38,857 nt of DNA from contig JAEPNO010000025.1 of the NCBI GenBank assembly GCA_017643365.1, positions 1 to 38,857 on the forward strand, written 5' to 3'. Source of the stretch: Balneolaceae bacterium. GTDB taxonomy: Bacteria > Bacteroidota > Rhodothermia > Balneolales > Balneolaceae. A program made the translations under genes and the position numbers. Below the pieces are notes generated by a model, which did not search any database, had not been told where the DNA came from, and saw only the letters and a list, made by a program, of their open reading frames with translations. Shown here piece by piece: positions 1-8,900 of the stretch (positions are counted from its first letter, which is position 1; every line of letters starts with the position of its first letter).

Positions 1-75
1 CTTACCGTGATCTACGTGACCAATGGTGCCCACATTCACGTGGGGCTTGGTGCGTTGAAAGGTCTCTTTTGCCAT
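1..75 (-). CDS. tuf: Elongation factor Tu, 5' end only (cut by window edge)
   Basis: The minus strand from the ATG at 75-73 reads MAKETFQRTKPHVNVGTIGH, then VDHGK. This is the start of EF-Tu, including the first GTPase loop motif (GHVDHGK). EF-Tu delivers aminoacyl-tRNA to the ribosome as a GTP complex in the cytoplasm. Only 25 codons are inside the window; the rest lies to the left. Four tRNA genes lie immediately upstream on the same strand and probably share its transcript. Confidence 0.97.
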   Translation of the reverse strand, partial: MAKETFQRTKPHVNVGTIGHVDHGK

Positions 76-124
76 TGCTTAAATGTATTGTTGTGTATAG
101 TTAAAAAATCTTCCGATACCAGTG

Positions 125-196
<72 letters not shown>

Positions 197-203
197 TTGG
201 CTG

Positions 204-276
204 AGCGAGCGACCGGGATCGAACCGGCAACATTCAGCTTGGAAGGCTGACACTCTACCAATTGAGTTACGCTCGC
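204..276 (-). tRNA. tRNA-Gly (anticodon TCC)
   Basis: Acceptor stem GCGAGCG/CGCTCGC, anticodon stem TCAGC/GCTGA with loop CTTCCAA (anticodon TCC), and T-arm GGTTCGATCCC. The gene is 73 nt with no encoded CCA. It lies only 7 nt from the tRNA-Thr(GGT) gene, so both are processed from one precursor. Confidence 0.97.
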
Positions 277-294
277 TGGTGTTCAGTAAGTTTG

Positions 295-377
295 TGGGGA
301 GAGCAGGATTCGAACCTACGAAGTCGAAAGACAACAGATTTACAGTCTGCCCCAGTTGGCCACTTTGGTATCTCCCC
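295..377 (-). tRNA. tRNA-Tyr (anticodon GTA)
   Basis: At 83 nt this is a class II tRNA with a long variable arm, as expected for bacterial tRNA-Tyr. Acceptor stem GGGGAGA/TCTCCCC; anticodon loop CTGTAAA (anticodon GTA); discriminator A. Its GTA anticodon is a normal target for queuosine, and queA, a queuosine enzyme, lies about 2 kb away at 2358-3413. Confidence 0.97.
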
Positions 378-391
378 ATTCCACAAAATCG

Positions 392-464
392 AGCCAGTGA
401 CCGGATTCGAACCGATGACCGACGGTTTACAAAACCGTTGCTCTACCAACTGAGCTACACTGGC
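392..464 (-). tRNA. tRNA-Thr (anticodon TGT)
   Basis: First tRNA of the cluster. Acceptor stem GCCAGTG/CACTGGC, anticodon stem ACGGT/ACCGT with loop TTTGTAA (anticodon TGT), and T-arm GGTTCGAATCC. It is 73 nt with no encoded CCA. Its 5' end lies 17 nt downstream of a strong -10 element. Confidence 0.97.
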
Positions 465-480
465 TTTTTGCGAAAGACTT

Positions 481-511
481 CAAAAATACCCATAGATCGA
501 AAAATTGTCAA
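481..511 (-). promoter_or_regulatory. Promoter of the tRNA-tuf operon
   Basis: On the minus strand a consensus TTGACA (511-506) is followed after 17 nt by TATTTT (488-483). The extended form TATTTTTG also fits the Bacteroidota TAnnTTTG -10 pattern. The predicted start of transcription is near 475, just before tRNA-Thr(TGT) at 464. This is the only strong promoter seen upstream of the four tRNAs and tuf. Confidence 0.7.
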
Positions 512-540
512 CATTTTCTGCAACAAAAATTTCACTCTGG

Positions 541-1182
541 CTATTTTTTTTTCGATCGCTTATTTCTACGCCTCCAATGCTTATAAAATAGCACTGCACA
601 AAGCAAGGCAATAACAACCAAAATCAGCTTCCCATAGGTCGATAGATAGCTTCCTATCACTTGCCAGTTCTCTTTAATCAACCAGCCCGCACCTATCAAG
701 AGCCCATTCCATAACATCGAACTTATGAGCGAATTCACTACCGTTTTCCACATACTAAGGTGAGACATACCCGCAGTTAATGAAATTACTGAGCGTGTAC
801 CGGCCAAAAAGCGATTTGAAACTACAACCCATTGTCCGTATTTCGACATCCAAAAACGACCGATTCGGATATAATCGTAATTTATGAAACGAAGTAGAAT
901 ATGATCATGTCGATTTGCTGAAATTTGATTTTCCAGCTTATTACCAATCCAATACATATTCATAAATCCGGCAACCGACGCTACAACCGTTAATCCCCAA
1001 ATCGGGAATAATCCAATTACTCCTTCAGCAGCCAAATACCCACTAAACGCAACTAAAACATCGCCGGGTAAAGGTGGCACAACATTTTCTAAATAGGCAA
1101 TTAGCGTAAAGATCAAATACACACTTACCGGACCTGCGAGAGAGATCCAATCAACTACTTGTTGTATGAATTCATCTACCAT
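541..1182 (-). CDS. DedA/VTT-family membrane protein
   Basis: This 213-residue integral membrane protein is of the DedA (SNARE-associated, VTT domain) family. Members move or flip lipids such as undecaprenyl phosphate or phosphatidylethanolamine across the cytoplasmic membrane; which one applies here cannot be told. Visible hallmarks are the acidic re-entrant motif ENVVPPLPGD near residues 32-41 and the FLAGTRS segment (near residues 123-129) with its conserved Arg, between several hydrophobic helices. The tail is very basic (RRRNKRSKKK). The start codon abuts the ispF stop, so it is the last gene of queA-ispD-ispF-dedA. No clear terminator follows before the tRNA promoter region. Confidence 0.9.
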   Translation of the reverse strand: MVDEFIQQVVDWISLAGPVSVYLIFTLIAYLENVVPPLPGDVLVAFSGYLAAEGVIGLFPIWGLTVVASVAGFMNMYWIGNKLENQISANRHDHILLRFINYDYIRIGRFWMSKYGQWVVVSNRFLAGTRSVISLTAGMSHLSMWKTVVNSLISSMLWNGLLIGAGWLIKENWQVIGSYLSTYGKLILVVIALLCAVLFYKHWRRRNKRSKKK

Positions 1183-1659
1183 TTATGTAATCGGCAAAAG
1201 TAGCGCGACCGCGCTTACAGTTATTCCTTCTTCACGACCGACAAACCCCATTTTTTCGGAGGTAGTCGCCTTTACAGATATTTGATTCAGGTTCACCTCC
1301 AAATCATCCGCAATGGTTTGCCTTATGGCGGGCATGAAAGGCATCAATTTTGGGCGCTGTGCTACCACGGTTGCATCAATATTTCCCAAGATGTAGCCTT
1401 CTTTTTTTACTAACTGATAACAATGTGTTAGCAGTTTTCTACTATCTGCATCTTTGAATTCGGGGTCGGTATCCGGGAAATGCTGACCTATATCACCTAG
1501 AGCTACTGCCCCGAGTAAAGCATCGGTAATTGCGTGGAGCAACACGTCTGCATCTGAATGACCCAGCAATCCTTTTTCGAAAGGAATTTCTACTCCTCCG
1601 AGAATCAACTTTCGACCTTCAACTAATTTGTGGGTATCAAAACCGTAACCGATTCTCAT
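1183..1659 (-). CDS. ispF: 2-C-methyl-D-erythritol 2,4-cyclodiphosphate synthase
   Basis: Fifth step of the MEP isoprenoid pathway: it cyclises CDP-methylerythritol 2-phosphate to MEcPP and releases CMP. It is a cytoplasmic, Zn-dependent trimer. At 158 residues it has the family's normal length. The metal ligands are visible as D8 and H10 (GFDTHKL) and H42 in the [11 protein letters not shown] motif; the C-terminal TTSEKMGF motif is also present. The start overlaps the end of ispD by 4 nt (ATGA), a sign of translational coupling. The adjacent or fused ispD-ispF arrangement is common in bacteria. Confidence 0.97.
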   Translation of the reverse strand: MRIGYGFDTHKLVEGRKLILGGVEIPFEKGLLGHSDADVLLHAITDALLGAVALGDIGQHFPDTDPEFKDADSRKLLTHCYQLVKKEGYILGNIDATVVAQRPKLMPFMPAIRQTIADDLEVNLNQISVKATTSEKMGFVGREEGITVSAVALLLPIT

Positions 1660-2354
1660 TGATTTGCTCTTTGCTTCAGTATTAATTCCGCTATTTCCAG
1701 ATCAACAGGATAGGTAATTTTCAAATTCTCCCGATCACCTTCAACAACTTTCACCGTTTTGCCGAGACGCTCAACTAGTGAGGCGTCATCTGTTCCAACA
1801 AAACCGTCAGCTATCGCTTCAGAATAAGCCCGACTTAAGATCGATTTTTCAAATACCTGAGGGGTTTGCGCCTGCCATAAATACTTTCGATGAGGGGTTT
1901 CTTTTATTGATCCGTCACCATCTACTTTCTTAATGGTGTCTTTTGCAGGAACCGCAATAATTGCCCCGCCAAATTGCTTGGCCACTGAACTACATTCCAT
2001 TATTAGTGCAGGATTTATAAATGGTCTTACCGCATCGTGCACTGCAACTACTTCCACAGCATCCAACACCAAACTCAATCCATTTGCGATAGAAAATTGT
2101 CGTTCAGCTCCACCTTCAATCACATTAAACTGAACGGCACCCTCTGGCAAAGTAGAGACAATCTTCTCAACCTCAGAAATCCAATATTTTGAAGTCGGAA
2201 TTATGACTTGAACAACACTTGGCACCTTTAGAAAAGCCTGAATGGTGTGCCAAAGTATAGGCTCATCACCCAGCGGTAAAAATGGCTTAGGCAGGTCTGA
2301 TTGCATTCTTGAACCAGAACCTGCTGCCGGAATAATTACCGCGAGTTTCGCCAC
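1656..2354 (-). CDS. ispD: 2-C-methyl-D-erythritol 4-phosphate cytidylyltransferase
   Basis: Third step of the MEP pathway: CTP + MEP gives CDP-methylerythritol + PPi. At 232 residues the length is typical. The N-terminal nucleotide-binding loop AAGSGSRM with the later KPFLPL lysine is clear, as are VHDAVRPF and the DDASLVE segment of IspD. It begins 3 nt after the queA stop and overlaps ispF by 4 nt, so it is the second gene of a four-gene operon. IspE, the enzyme between IspD and IspF, is not in the window. Confidence 0.97.
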   Translation of the reverse strand: MAKLAVIIPAAGSGSRMQSDLPKPFLPLGDEPILWHTIQAFLKVPSVVQVIIPTSKYWISEVEKIVSTLPEGAVQFNVIEGGAERQFSIANGLSLVLDAVEVVAVHDAVRPFINPALIMECSSVAKQFGGAIIAVPAKDTIKKVDGDGSIKETPHRKYLWQAQTPQVFEKSILSRAYSEAIADGFVGTDDASLVERLGKTVKVVEGDRENLKITYPVDLEIAELILKQRANQ

Positions 2355-2357
2355 TTT

Positions 2358-3413
2358 TTAAATAATCAGCATTGCATCGCCAAAGGAAAACAGGCGATAA
2401 TCTTGCTCTTTTGCTTCTTCGTACGCTTTCATCAAGAAATCGTAGCCTGCAAACGCCGCGCCTAACATCAACAAGGTAGACTCAGGGCGATGAAAGTTAG
2501 TTACCAATGCTTCGGTAATCTTAAACTGGTAAGGCGGGTAGATAAACTTATCAGTCCAACCTGTTCCCATTTTCGACATACCGCTAGCCATCACTGAAGT
2601 CTCGATAGCTCGCACAACACTAGTACCGATAGCAACCACTTTATTCTGCTTTTTGTTAAGAGCAGTGTTGATTTTATCAGAGGTGTCTTTCGAAATGAAA
2701 TAGTTTTCAGAATCCATACGGTGTTTGGTCAAATCTTCAACCTCAACATTTCGGAACGTTCCCCAACCGATATGCAGGGTAACAGGCAAGAATTCGATTC
2801 CTTTTGCCTTCACTTTTTCGATAAGCTCTTCGGTAAAGTGCAAGCCCGCCGTTGGTGCAGCAACCGCGCCTCGTTCTGTGGCAAAAACAGTTTGATATTG
2901 CTCCTTATCTTCGTCGCGTGGCTCCCGCTCGATGTATGGAGGGAGTGGCATTTTCCCTAGAATATCTAGTTTGCTATAAAGATCTTCGTTTGCGCCATCA
3001 TGCAGAAATCGAATAGTTCTACCTCTCGAGGTTGTGTTATCAACCACTTCGGCCATTAGCTCATTCTCGCCTTCGCCAAAATACAGCTTGTTACCGATAC
3101 GAATTTTACGCGCCGGCTCAACCAACACATCCCAAAGCATATTTTCAGGCTGAAGCTCGCGAAGTAAAAACACTTCGATATCCGCTTCGGTCTTTTCCTT
3201 TTTACCGTTTAAACGAGCAGGAAATACTTTAGTATTGTTATAGATTACAACATCACCTTCATTCAAATACTCGTGTATATCAGAAAACTTTTTGTGTTCT
3301 ATAGTTTGTTCGGCACGATTAAGCACCATTAAGCGAGCATCATCTCGTTTATTAAGTGGAGTATCGGGAATGTTTAGACCTTCAATTTCGTATCTAAAAT
3401 CGGTGAGTTTCAT
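2358..3413 (-). CDS. queA: S-adenosylmethionine:tRNA ribosyltransferase-isomerase
   Basis: QueA transfers and isomerises the ribosyl part of SAM onto 7-aminomethyl-7-deazaguanine at position 34 of tRNAs, making epoxyqueuosine. At 351 residues it has the normal family length. Family segments include DVLVEPARK, AAPTAGLHFT, HIGWGTF and TNFHRPESTLLML. The ATG at 3413 is preceded by a short purine-rich GAGAG and by a plausible promoter. It heads the tight minus-strand operon queA-ispD-ispF-dedA. Queuosine substrates read NAU/NAC codons, and the tRNA-Tyr(GTA) gene lies nearby. Confidence 0.97.
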   Translation of the reverse strand: MKLTDFRYEIEGLNIPDTPLNKRDDARLMVLNRAEQTIEHKKFSDIHEYLNEGDVVIYNNTKVFPARLNGKKEKTEADIEVFLLRELQPENMLWDVLVEPARKIRIGNKLYFGEGENELMAEVVDNTTSRGRTIRFLHDGANEDLYSKLDILGKMPLPPYIEREPRDEDKEQYQTVFATERGAVAAPTAGLHFTEELIEKVKAKGIEFLPVTLHIGWGTFRNVEVEDLTKHRMDSENYFISKDTSDKINTALNKKQNKVVAIGTSVVRAIETSVMASGMSKMGTGWTDKFIYPPYQFKITEALVTNFHRPESTLLMLGAAFAGYDFLMKAYEEAKEQDYRLFSFGDAMLII

Positions 3414-3464
3414 CTCTCGGAATTGGTTAAATTGAGATTTATCTTAATATCTTTCAAAAGAGCG

Positions 3465-3496
3465 CAAATATATGCTTTTTGAGGGCGTAATTCAAT
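3465..3496 (-). promoter_or_regulatory. Probable promoter of the queA operon
   Basis: The minus strand shows TATATTTG (3472-3465), matching the Bacteroidota -7 pattern TAnnTTTG, with ATTG (3496-3493) 20 nt upstream as the -33 element. It lies about 50 nt before the queA ATG in an AT-rich gap. Only pattern matching supports it. Confidence 0.4.
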
Positions 3497-3587
3497 GTTA
3501 AAAGCTATATATGGCATTTTACTTCATATATTCAAATTATTATACTAAGTGTTCTTAGCAATCGTTCGATTGGAAACTATTATCACA

Positions 3588-4097
3588 ATGAAAAAAATCT
3601 ATTCCCTCTTATTTGTAGTAGCACTGGTTAGCTCAACCGCTTTTGGGCAATTAAGATCTGATTTGCCCGGGTACTACGATTTTACCGGCCCACTTATTAA
3701 TGAAAGCGCTCCAACTGTTGAAACCGGTTTGAATCGATTTTTTAGCCGAGTTAAAATGCAACATTCTTATAGCATGTCTTTTAACTCATTTGGTGGCAGT
3801 TATCAAAATGTAAATGCCTACACAAATACCCTACTGTTCGACATAAGCCCAAGAATGAATGCCCGTGTGGATGTTTCTTTTTTACATTCTCCTTTTGGCG
3901 GATCACAAAATATTGCCGGCACCAGTAACTTTCAGAATCAAGTACTTATCCGAAATGCAGAGCTGAATTATAAAATCAGCGATAAGGCTTTTATTCACAT
4001 TCAATATCAGCAGTTACCTTCGGGATTTGGGTATGGATATAATCCTTACGGCTACAACAGATATAACCGATTCAGCAATAATCGCTTTTGGTACTAA
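3588..4097 (+). CDS. Small secreted or outer-membrane-like protein, function unknown
   Basis: The reading frame is open from 3549, but the ATG at 3588 is preferred because it begins a clear signal peptide (MKKIYSLLFVVALVSSTAFG, cleavage before Q). This gives 169 residues. The mature part alternates polar and hydrophobic residues in a way that suits beta-strands, with NPYGYNRYNRF near the end and a terminal aromatic pair (RFWY), as seen in some outer-membrane proteins. I do not recognise the family. It is followed after 10 nt by the LytR_C gene, so it may lead that operon. Confidence 0.75.
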   Translation: MKKIYSLLFVVALVSSTAFGQLRSDLPGYYDFTGPLINESAPTVETGLNRFFSRVKMQHSYSMSFNSFGGSYQNVNAYTNTLLFDISPRMNARVDVSFLHSPFGGSQNIAGTSNFQNQVLIRNAELNYKISDKAFIHIQYQQLPSGFGYGYNPYGYNRYNRFSNNRFWY

Positions 4098-4107
4098 ACT
4101 TATTTGA

Positions 4108-4575
4108 ATGACCGAAAACTCGCCTGACTCGAAAAACCTGTCGGTTAATCCCTTATTCTTAAATGCAGCGATTGGCTTTTTAAGTGTTTTGCTTATCGCT
4201 TTATTAATCGCATTAACAACACGAATTATTTATCCGCGCATTCTTAATTCCAGAACCGAAAGTAACTCGCAGTTAATTAGTAGTGTAATTCAGCTTGAAG
4301 TTTTAAATGGAAGTGGCGTTGCTGGAATTGCGAATAGATTTACTGGTGTGTTACGTAAAAATGGATTTGATGTAGTTGAAACCGGGAACTTTGATCATTT
4401 TAATCTAGAAGAAACCATCGTAATTTCACGTAGCGGAATTATGGAAAACGCCAAACATGTTGCTGCGGCACTTGGCATAAACGAAAAGAATATTCTAAGA
4501 GAAGAATCTCAAGATTTTTATTTAGATGTAACCGTGGTAATTGGCCACGATTTTGAAAAGCTTAATACTGAATAA
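4108..4575 (+). CDS. Membrane-anchored LytR C-terminal domain protein
   Basis: This 155-residue protein has one N-terminal transmembrane helix (about residues 18-42) followed by a LytR_C-like domain. The diagnostic part is LEVLNGSGVAGIANRFTGVL at about residues 64-83, then a GFDVVETGNFD segment and a C-terminal DVTVVIG strand. The domain is found at the end of LytR-CpsA-Psr cell-wall ligases and alone in single-pass proteins; a stand-alone copy has no known catalytic activity. The stop codon overlaps the next start (TAATG), indicating coupling to rsfS. Confidence 0.85.
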   Translation: MTENSPDSKNLSVNPLFLNAAIGFLSVLLIALLIALTTRIIYPRILNSRTESNSQLISSVIQLEVLNGSGVAGIANRFTGVLRKNGFDVVETGNFDHFNLEETIVISRSGIMENAKHVAAALGINEKNILREESQDFYLDVTVVIGHDFEKLNTE

Positions 4576-4970
4576 TGGTAAATATTAAAGAACCTGCTAA
4601 CGATCAATTTCAAACCAAACCCGACTCTAAGAGCTTGGTTGAAGTTGTAATCGAAGGCATGAAAGAAAAAAAAGCAACCGACATTACTGTGATGGATGTG
4701 TCGGATTTAACAACACTGACCGACTACTTCGTAATTTGTAGTGGTACTTCTGATACGCAAATTAAAGCAATTGCCGACTCAGTGGAGGATGCCTTGCTGA
4801 AGCAAACCGGTGAAAAACCTTGGAAAAAAGAAGGGCTTCAAGCACGCAATTGGATTATTCTCGATTTCATTAATATCGTAGTACATGTGATGAGCAAAGA
4901 AAAAAGAGAATACTACAGCATAGAACGGGTTTGGAACGATGCCCGCATCACCAACATAGAGAATGAGTGA
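4575..4970 (+). CDS. rsfS: Ribosomal silencing factor RsfS
   Basis: RsfS (DUF143/Iojap family) binds ribosomal protein L14 on the 50S subunit and blocks subunit joining in starvation. At 131 residues it fits the family (about 105-135), with a short extra N-terminus. Characteristic stretches are DVSDLTTLTDYFVICSGTSD, KPWKKEG and WIILDFINIVVHVM. It starts by TAATG overlap with the LytR_C gene and its last 8 nt overlap the start of the dehydrogenase gene, so all are one transcript. Confidence 0.96.
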   Translation: MVNIKEPANDQFQTKPDSKSLVEVVIEGMKEKKATDITVMDVSDLTTLTDYFVICSGTSDTQIKAIADSVEDALLKQTGEKPWKKEGLQARNWIILDFINIVVHVMSKEKREYYSIERVWNDARITNIENE

Positions 4971-5946
4971 ACACCAATTTAACATCCTTGTAACCGAGCC
5001 CATCCCCGAGAAGGTAATCCAATATCTTGGGGAATTTGGCAATGTTACGGTTGGCGAAGTTGGTACTTATCAAAACGAACAAGCACTTATTGATGATATT
5101 GGGAGCTACCACGCACTGCTCTGCATGTTATCAAACCCCATCTCAAAAAATGTATTGCAAGCCGGAAAAAAGCTACAAATAGTAGCAAATTTTGCGGTAG
5201 GCTATAACAATATCGATGTTGCCGCAGCTCAGGAATTATCTATCAAAGTGGCAAACACACCCGATGTGTTAACCGAAGCTTGCGGAGATTTTGCCATGGG
5301 CTTGCTGATGGCTACTACCCGACATTTTTATCAGGCGGAGAAATACCTTCGGGAAGGAAATTTTAAAGGCTGGGAACCCATGGGATTCCTTGGACCGGAA
5401 CTACGTGGACGAAGTTTAGGCATTGTAGGAATGGGTCGCATCGGGCAGGCATTTGCGCATCGAGCTAGAGCTTTTGGGATGAATATTTTCTATCACAATC
5501 GTCGCCAGGTAAGTGCCGACATCGAAGAAGCGTTGCAGGCTACCTATTTTGATGATTTAAACACCATGGCTGCACAAGCAGATGTATTGAGTTTAAATTG
5601 CCCGCTCACTCCCGAAACGCATCACTTAGTTGATTCGAATTTGCTCAATATGATGCCAAATCATGCAGTGTTGATAAATATTTCGCGGGGGCCCGTAGTT
5701 GATGAAGCTGCATTGGCAGAAGCTCTTCAAAACGGAACCATTTACGCAGCGGGGCTTGATGTGTTTGAGGAAGAGCCCAAAGTACACCCTAAATTGCTGG
5801 AAGCACCTAATTGCACCATACTTCCACATATTGCCAGCGCCACTTTCGAAACACGAAATGCCATAGGTATGCTTGCGGCAAAAGCGATTGTTCAAGTTTT
5901 ACAAGGTGAGAAGGAACAGAATATCCCAAATCTTGTTTCCTTATAG
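4963..5946 (+). CDS. NAD(P)-dependent D-2-hydroxyacid dehydrogenase (glyoxylate/hydroxypyruvate reductase type)
   Basis: This 327-residue D-isomer-specific 2-hydroxyacid dehydrogenase is closest in appearance to glyoxylate/hydroxypyruvate reductases. The nucleotide-binding loop is GIVGMGRIG. The catalytic triad is visible as R242 (ISRGPVVDE), E271 (DVFEEEP) and H289 (LPHIASAT). The substrate-loop sequence VANFAVGYNNID is also typical. These cytoplasmic enzymes reduce 2-oxoacids with NAD(P)H; the exact substrate cannot be read from sequence. The start overlaps rsfS by 8 nt, so the two are co-translated. Confidence 0.93.
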   Translation: MSEHQFNILVTEPIPEKVIQYLGEFGNVTVGEVGTYQNEQALIDDIGSYHALLCMLSNPISKNVLQAGKKLQIVANFAVGYNNIDVAAAQELSIKVANTPDVLTEACGDFAMGLLMATTRHFYQAEKYLREGNFKGWEPMGFLGPELRGRSLGIVGMGRIGQAFAHRARAFGMNIFYHNRRQVSADIEEALQATYFDDLNTMAAQADVLSLNCPLTPETHHLVDSNLLNMMPNHAVLINISRGPVVDEAALAEALQNGTIYAAGLDVFEEEPKVHPKLLEAPNCTILPHIASATFETRNAIGMLAAKAIVQVLQGEKEQNIPNLVSL

Positions 5947-5975
5947 TAACTTAACTCCCTCGTAACAGAGGCCTT

Positions 5976-8900
5976 ATGCTAAACCAGCTGAAATCGATTA
6001 CCGCACTTTTATTTGGGGTATTAGCCATATTGGCTATATCGTTTTTTGTATTCGAATGGATGCAATTAAATCGGTCTATTGATGAACAAGTCGTTCAATC
6101 TGAAGCTGAAACAGCAACCATTCAGGCTTACAATAATTTCAGCACCTATGTATATAATTTCACGTCTGCATCAGCCGAATTCGTAGAGGACTTGAAAACG
6201 CAATTGGTTTCAGGTGCACAACTTGATTCCGAATCGTTTGATTATCGCGATTATGGATTTTGGGGCTTTACAGTTTTTAGAGGGGGGAAATCATTTTTCT
6301 GGGATGGCTTTTCTACAACTGAAAATGAAGACTATTTCTTTGAAGAAATCGATGATATTCAGGTGAATTTACAGCGAGATGGTAATGTCAGATACATTGA
6401 ATCTATTATTCCATTCCAACTTTCCAGTACAACCGATACCACTCGTTATCATGTATTAACACGAGCAAAAGTTCATCAAACAAATACTTCTGATATTGGC
6501 ACTGAAAGCCAGCTTGATGCCTCAGAGTTTTTTAAAGGCCCTTCTCTATATCCGGTTCGATTTAGCTTCTCGACGGTTAACAACGATTCGTTGCTAGCAG
6601 CCTCAACTTTTACTTCGATTTCGGGTGATAATCTGGCAACCATTTATACTACCGGTAACGATATTGATCTATATTCGCAATCATTACAGGACAAAGTAAT
6701 CCGATTACGAAGTTTCTTTGTTGGCTCATTTGTATTCGTTTTTCTTCTTCTATTGATTTGGACTTCAAGAAACTCCCATCCTTATTTACGCTTTTTAGTG
6801 CAGGTAATTAGCGCCGGAGCCGTTTATTGGTTGTTAAGTACTCAGTTAATAGTTCAGGTACTATCCGAAACAGCACTTTTTACCGGCTACAATTTCGAAT
6901 GGTTTACTATCATCGTGCCATTAATGTTTTTGTATGTAGCCTTACATCTTGTTATAAAAACCAGGTTGAGCGATCTAACACTAAATGATCAAAGAGAATA
7001 TAATCTCCTCAGTTTCATACATGGTACATCTATTGGGGTATGGTTAATCATCATTTTCAACTTCTCAAGTGATATCCTTTCTACTACACAATTTAACCTG
7101 TTTAATCAAACCCTTACCAGCTCGCTCAGCACCACTTTTTGGCTTTTATTTATGGGAGGGGCGGCATCTTTAGTGTTAACAATTGGCAATAGAACTTTTT
7201 ATAGGATATGGGAGAATCAAGAATCTTTGCCATGGAATTGGCTATGGTTTTCAATACTTGGTTCATCACTTGTCTTGCTGATAACCTGGTTCTTTAAATC
7301 AACCTTTTACATAGATGCCTGGACTCCTGTATTAGTTGCCCTTTTATGCGGGGGAATCCACACAATTACCATTATTCAATGGAAATTTAAGGTCAAAAAA
7401 TACAGGTCTTCGTTACTAAGGCTTTACCTTTTAATAAATCTGATTGCTGCACTCGGTTTCACCGCGAATCTATATTTAACCTATCAACAAGAGTTGCAAC
7501 TTAGGCTCTATACCGAGGCGCAGAATTTTGTGGTTGATAACGAAGAGCGTATTGAAGCGGTTACTACTAATCTATTGATGAAAGCACATCGACAAGTGCC
7601 CAGCATTTCGCTTTTCAACGTTTCTAATTTTGAACAGATCGTATCTCAAATAATCGAAGATGACTGGCTCAACTACTCGTTTTCCATTCAATTGATCGAC
7701 AGAAATGGCAACCCTCTAGCAGAATACAATACCAACCTTTCTGCTCCACAATGGTCGACCAACTTTCGAGTACAGGAGCTCATCATTCCTTTCGAAGACG
7801 AACGCATCCGTAGAGAGAATCTACGTCCCGTTTTGCGTGATAAACCCATAAATACGGTAAACGCACAGTACTCATTTTTTAGCCGAGGCTGGGTTCCCGT
7901 TTATCGAAATTCGAGATCAGAAGACATCACCGGTTGGATACTCGCATCCGTGTATCGAGAAATCCCCGAAATTAACCGTCCGTTTCGAAGTTTTGTAAAT
8001 GCCACCATTAAATCGTTCGACGAAACTGCTTTTTCGCTCACCGAATTTAACGAAGGCAAACCCATCCGTAGTTCGGTAATTGGTACACTAAACTCCGTTC
8101 CCGATTACGGTGTTTTACCTCAATCGGTGATCAACAAATTAAAGACTGATTCCGGCTATTCAGAGCGCAATACAATTCAAGAAGTAAATGTAAATGAGTT
8201 GTTTATGCGCACGCAAAAAGATCGAATAGTTAGAGCGGCGTACCGCAATATTTCAAACACGCAAATACTCTATACATTTCTACGTATCTATTTCACTATT
8301 ACCATCCCGTTTATTCTTTGGATGTTATGCGTGCTTGGCTACCTGCTTTTCACCCATCAGTCAGAAACACGCCGAATTCGTGACCGACTTCTAGATCGAC
8401 TGATCATGGCCAGTTTACTATGTCTCATTATTTTGGTGGCCGTTACCTACGAGGTATTAGAGCAACAGAATAAGCTGCAAATGCAGGAAGAACTACGCAC
8501 CAAATTAAAAACGCTTGTTTCCAGCATTGAAACTGCCAACGAACAAGAAATTTACTCAGAATCTTATCTCGAAAACCTTACCGACATCATTGGCGTTGAC
8601 GCCACTCTTTTTATTGATGGAAGCCTGATCAACTCAACTACCCCGCAAATTTATTCGAAGCATTTAGTTTCGGAAATCATCCCATGGAATGTGTACTCAA
8701 GCATTGTATATGGCGGATTTGAACAAGAAATCAATGTAATTCAGCTGGACGATCTTGAGCTCATGATCGGGTACCAACCTTGGCTAAATCAAAACCAACA
8801 AATGGTGGGAATTGCAGCAATTCCAACTTTCCTGAAAACCCCGCGATTCTACGAACAACTGCTAACCACAACCAGTTACCTTTTGGCTATCTATACATTG

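Noticed and set aside
279-614. Plus-strand open frame of 111 codons across the tRNA cluster
   Set aside because: It runs antisense through two tRNA genes and the promoter and has no recognisable protein features.
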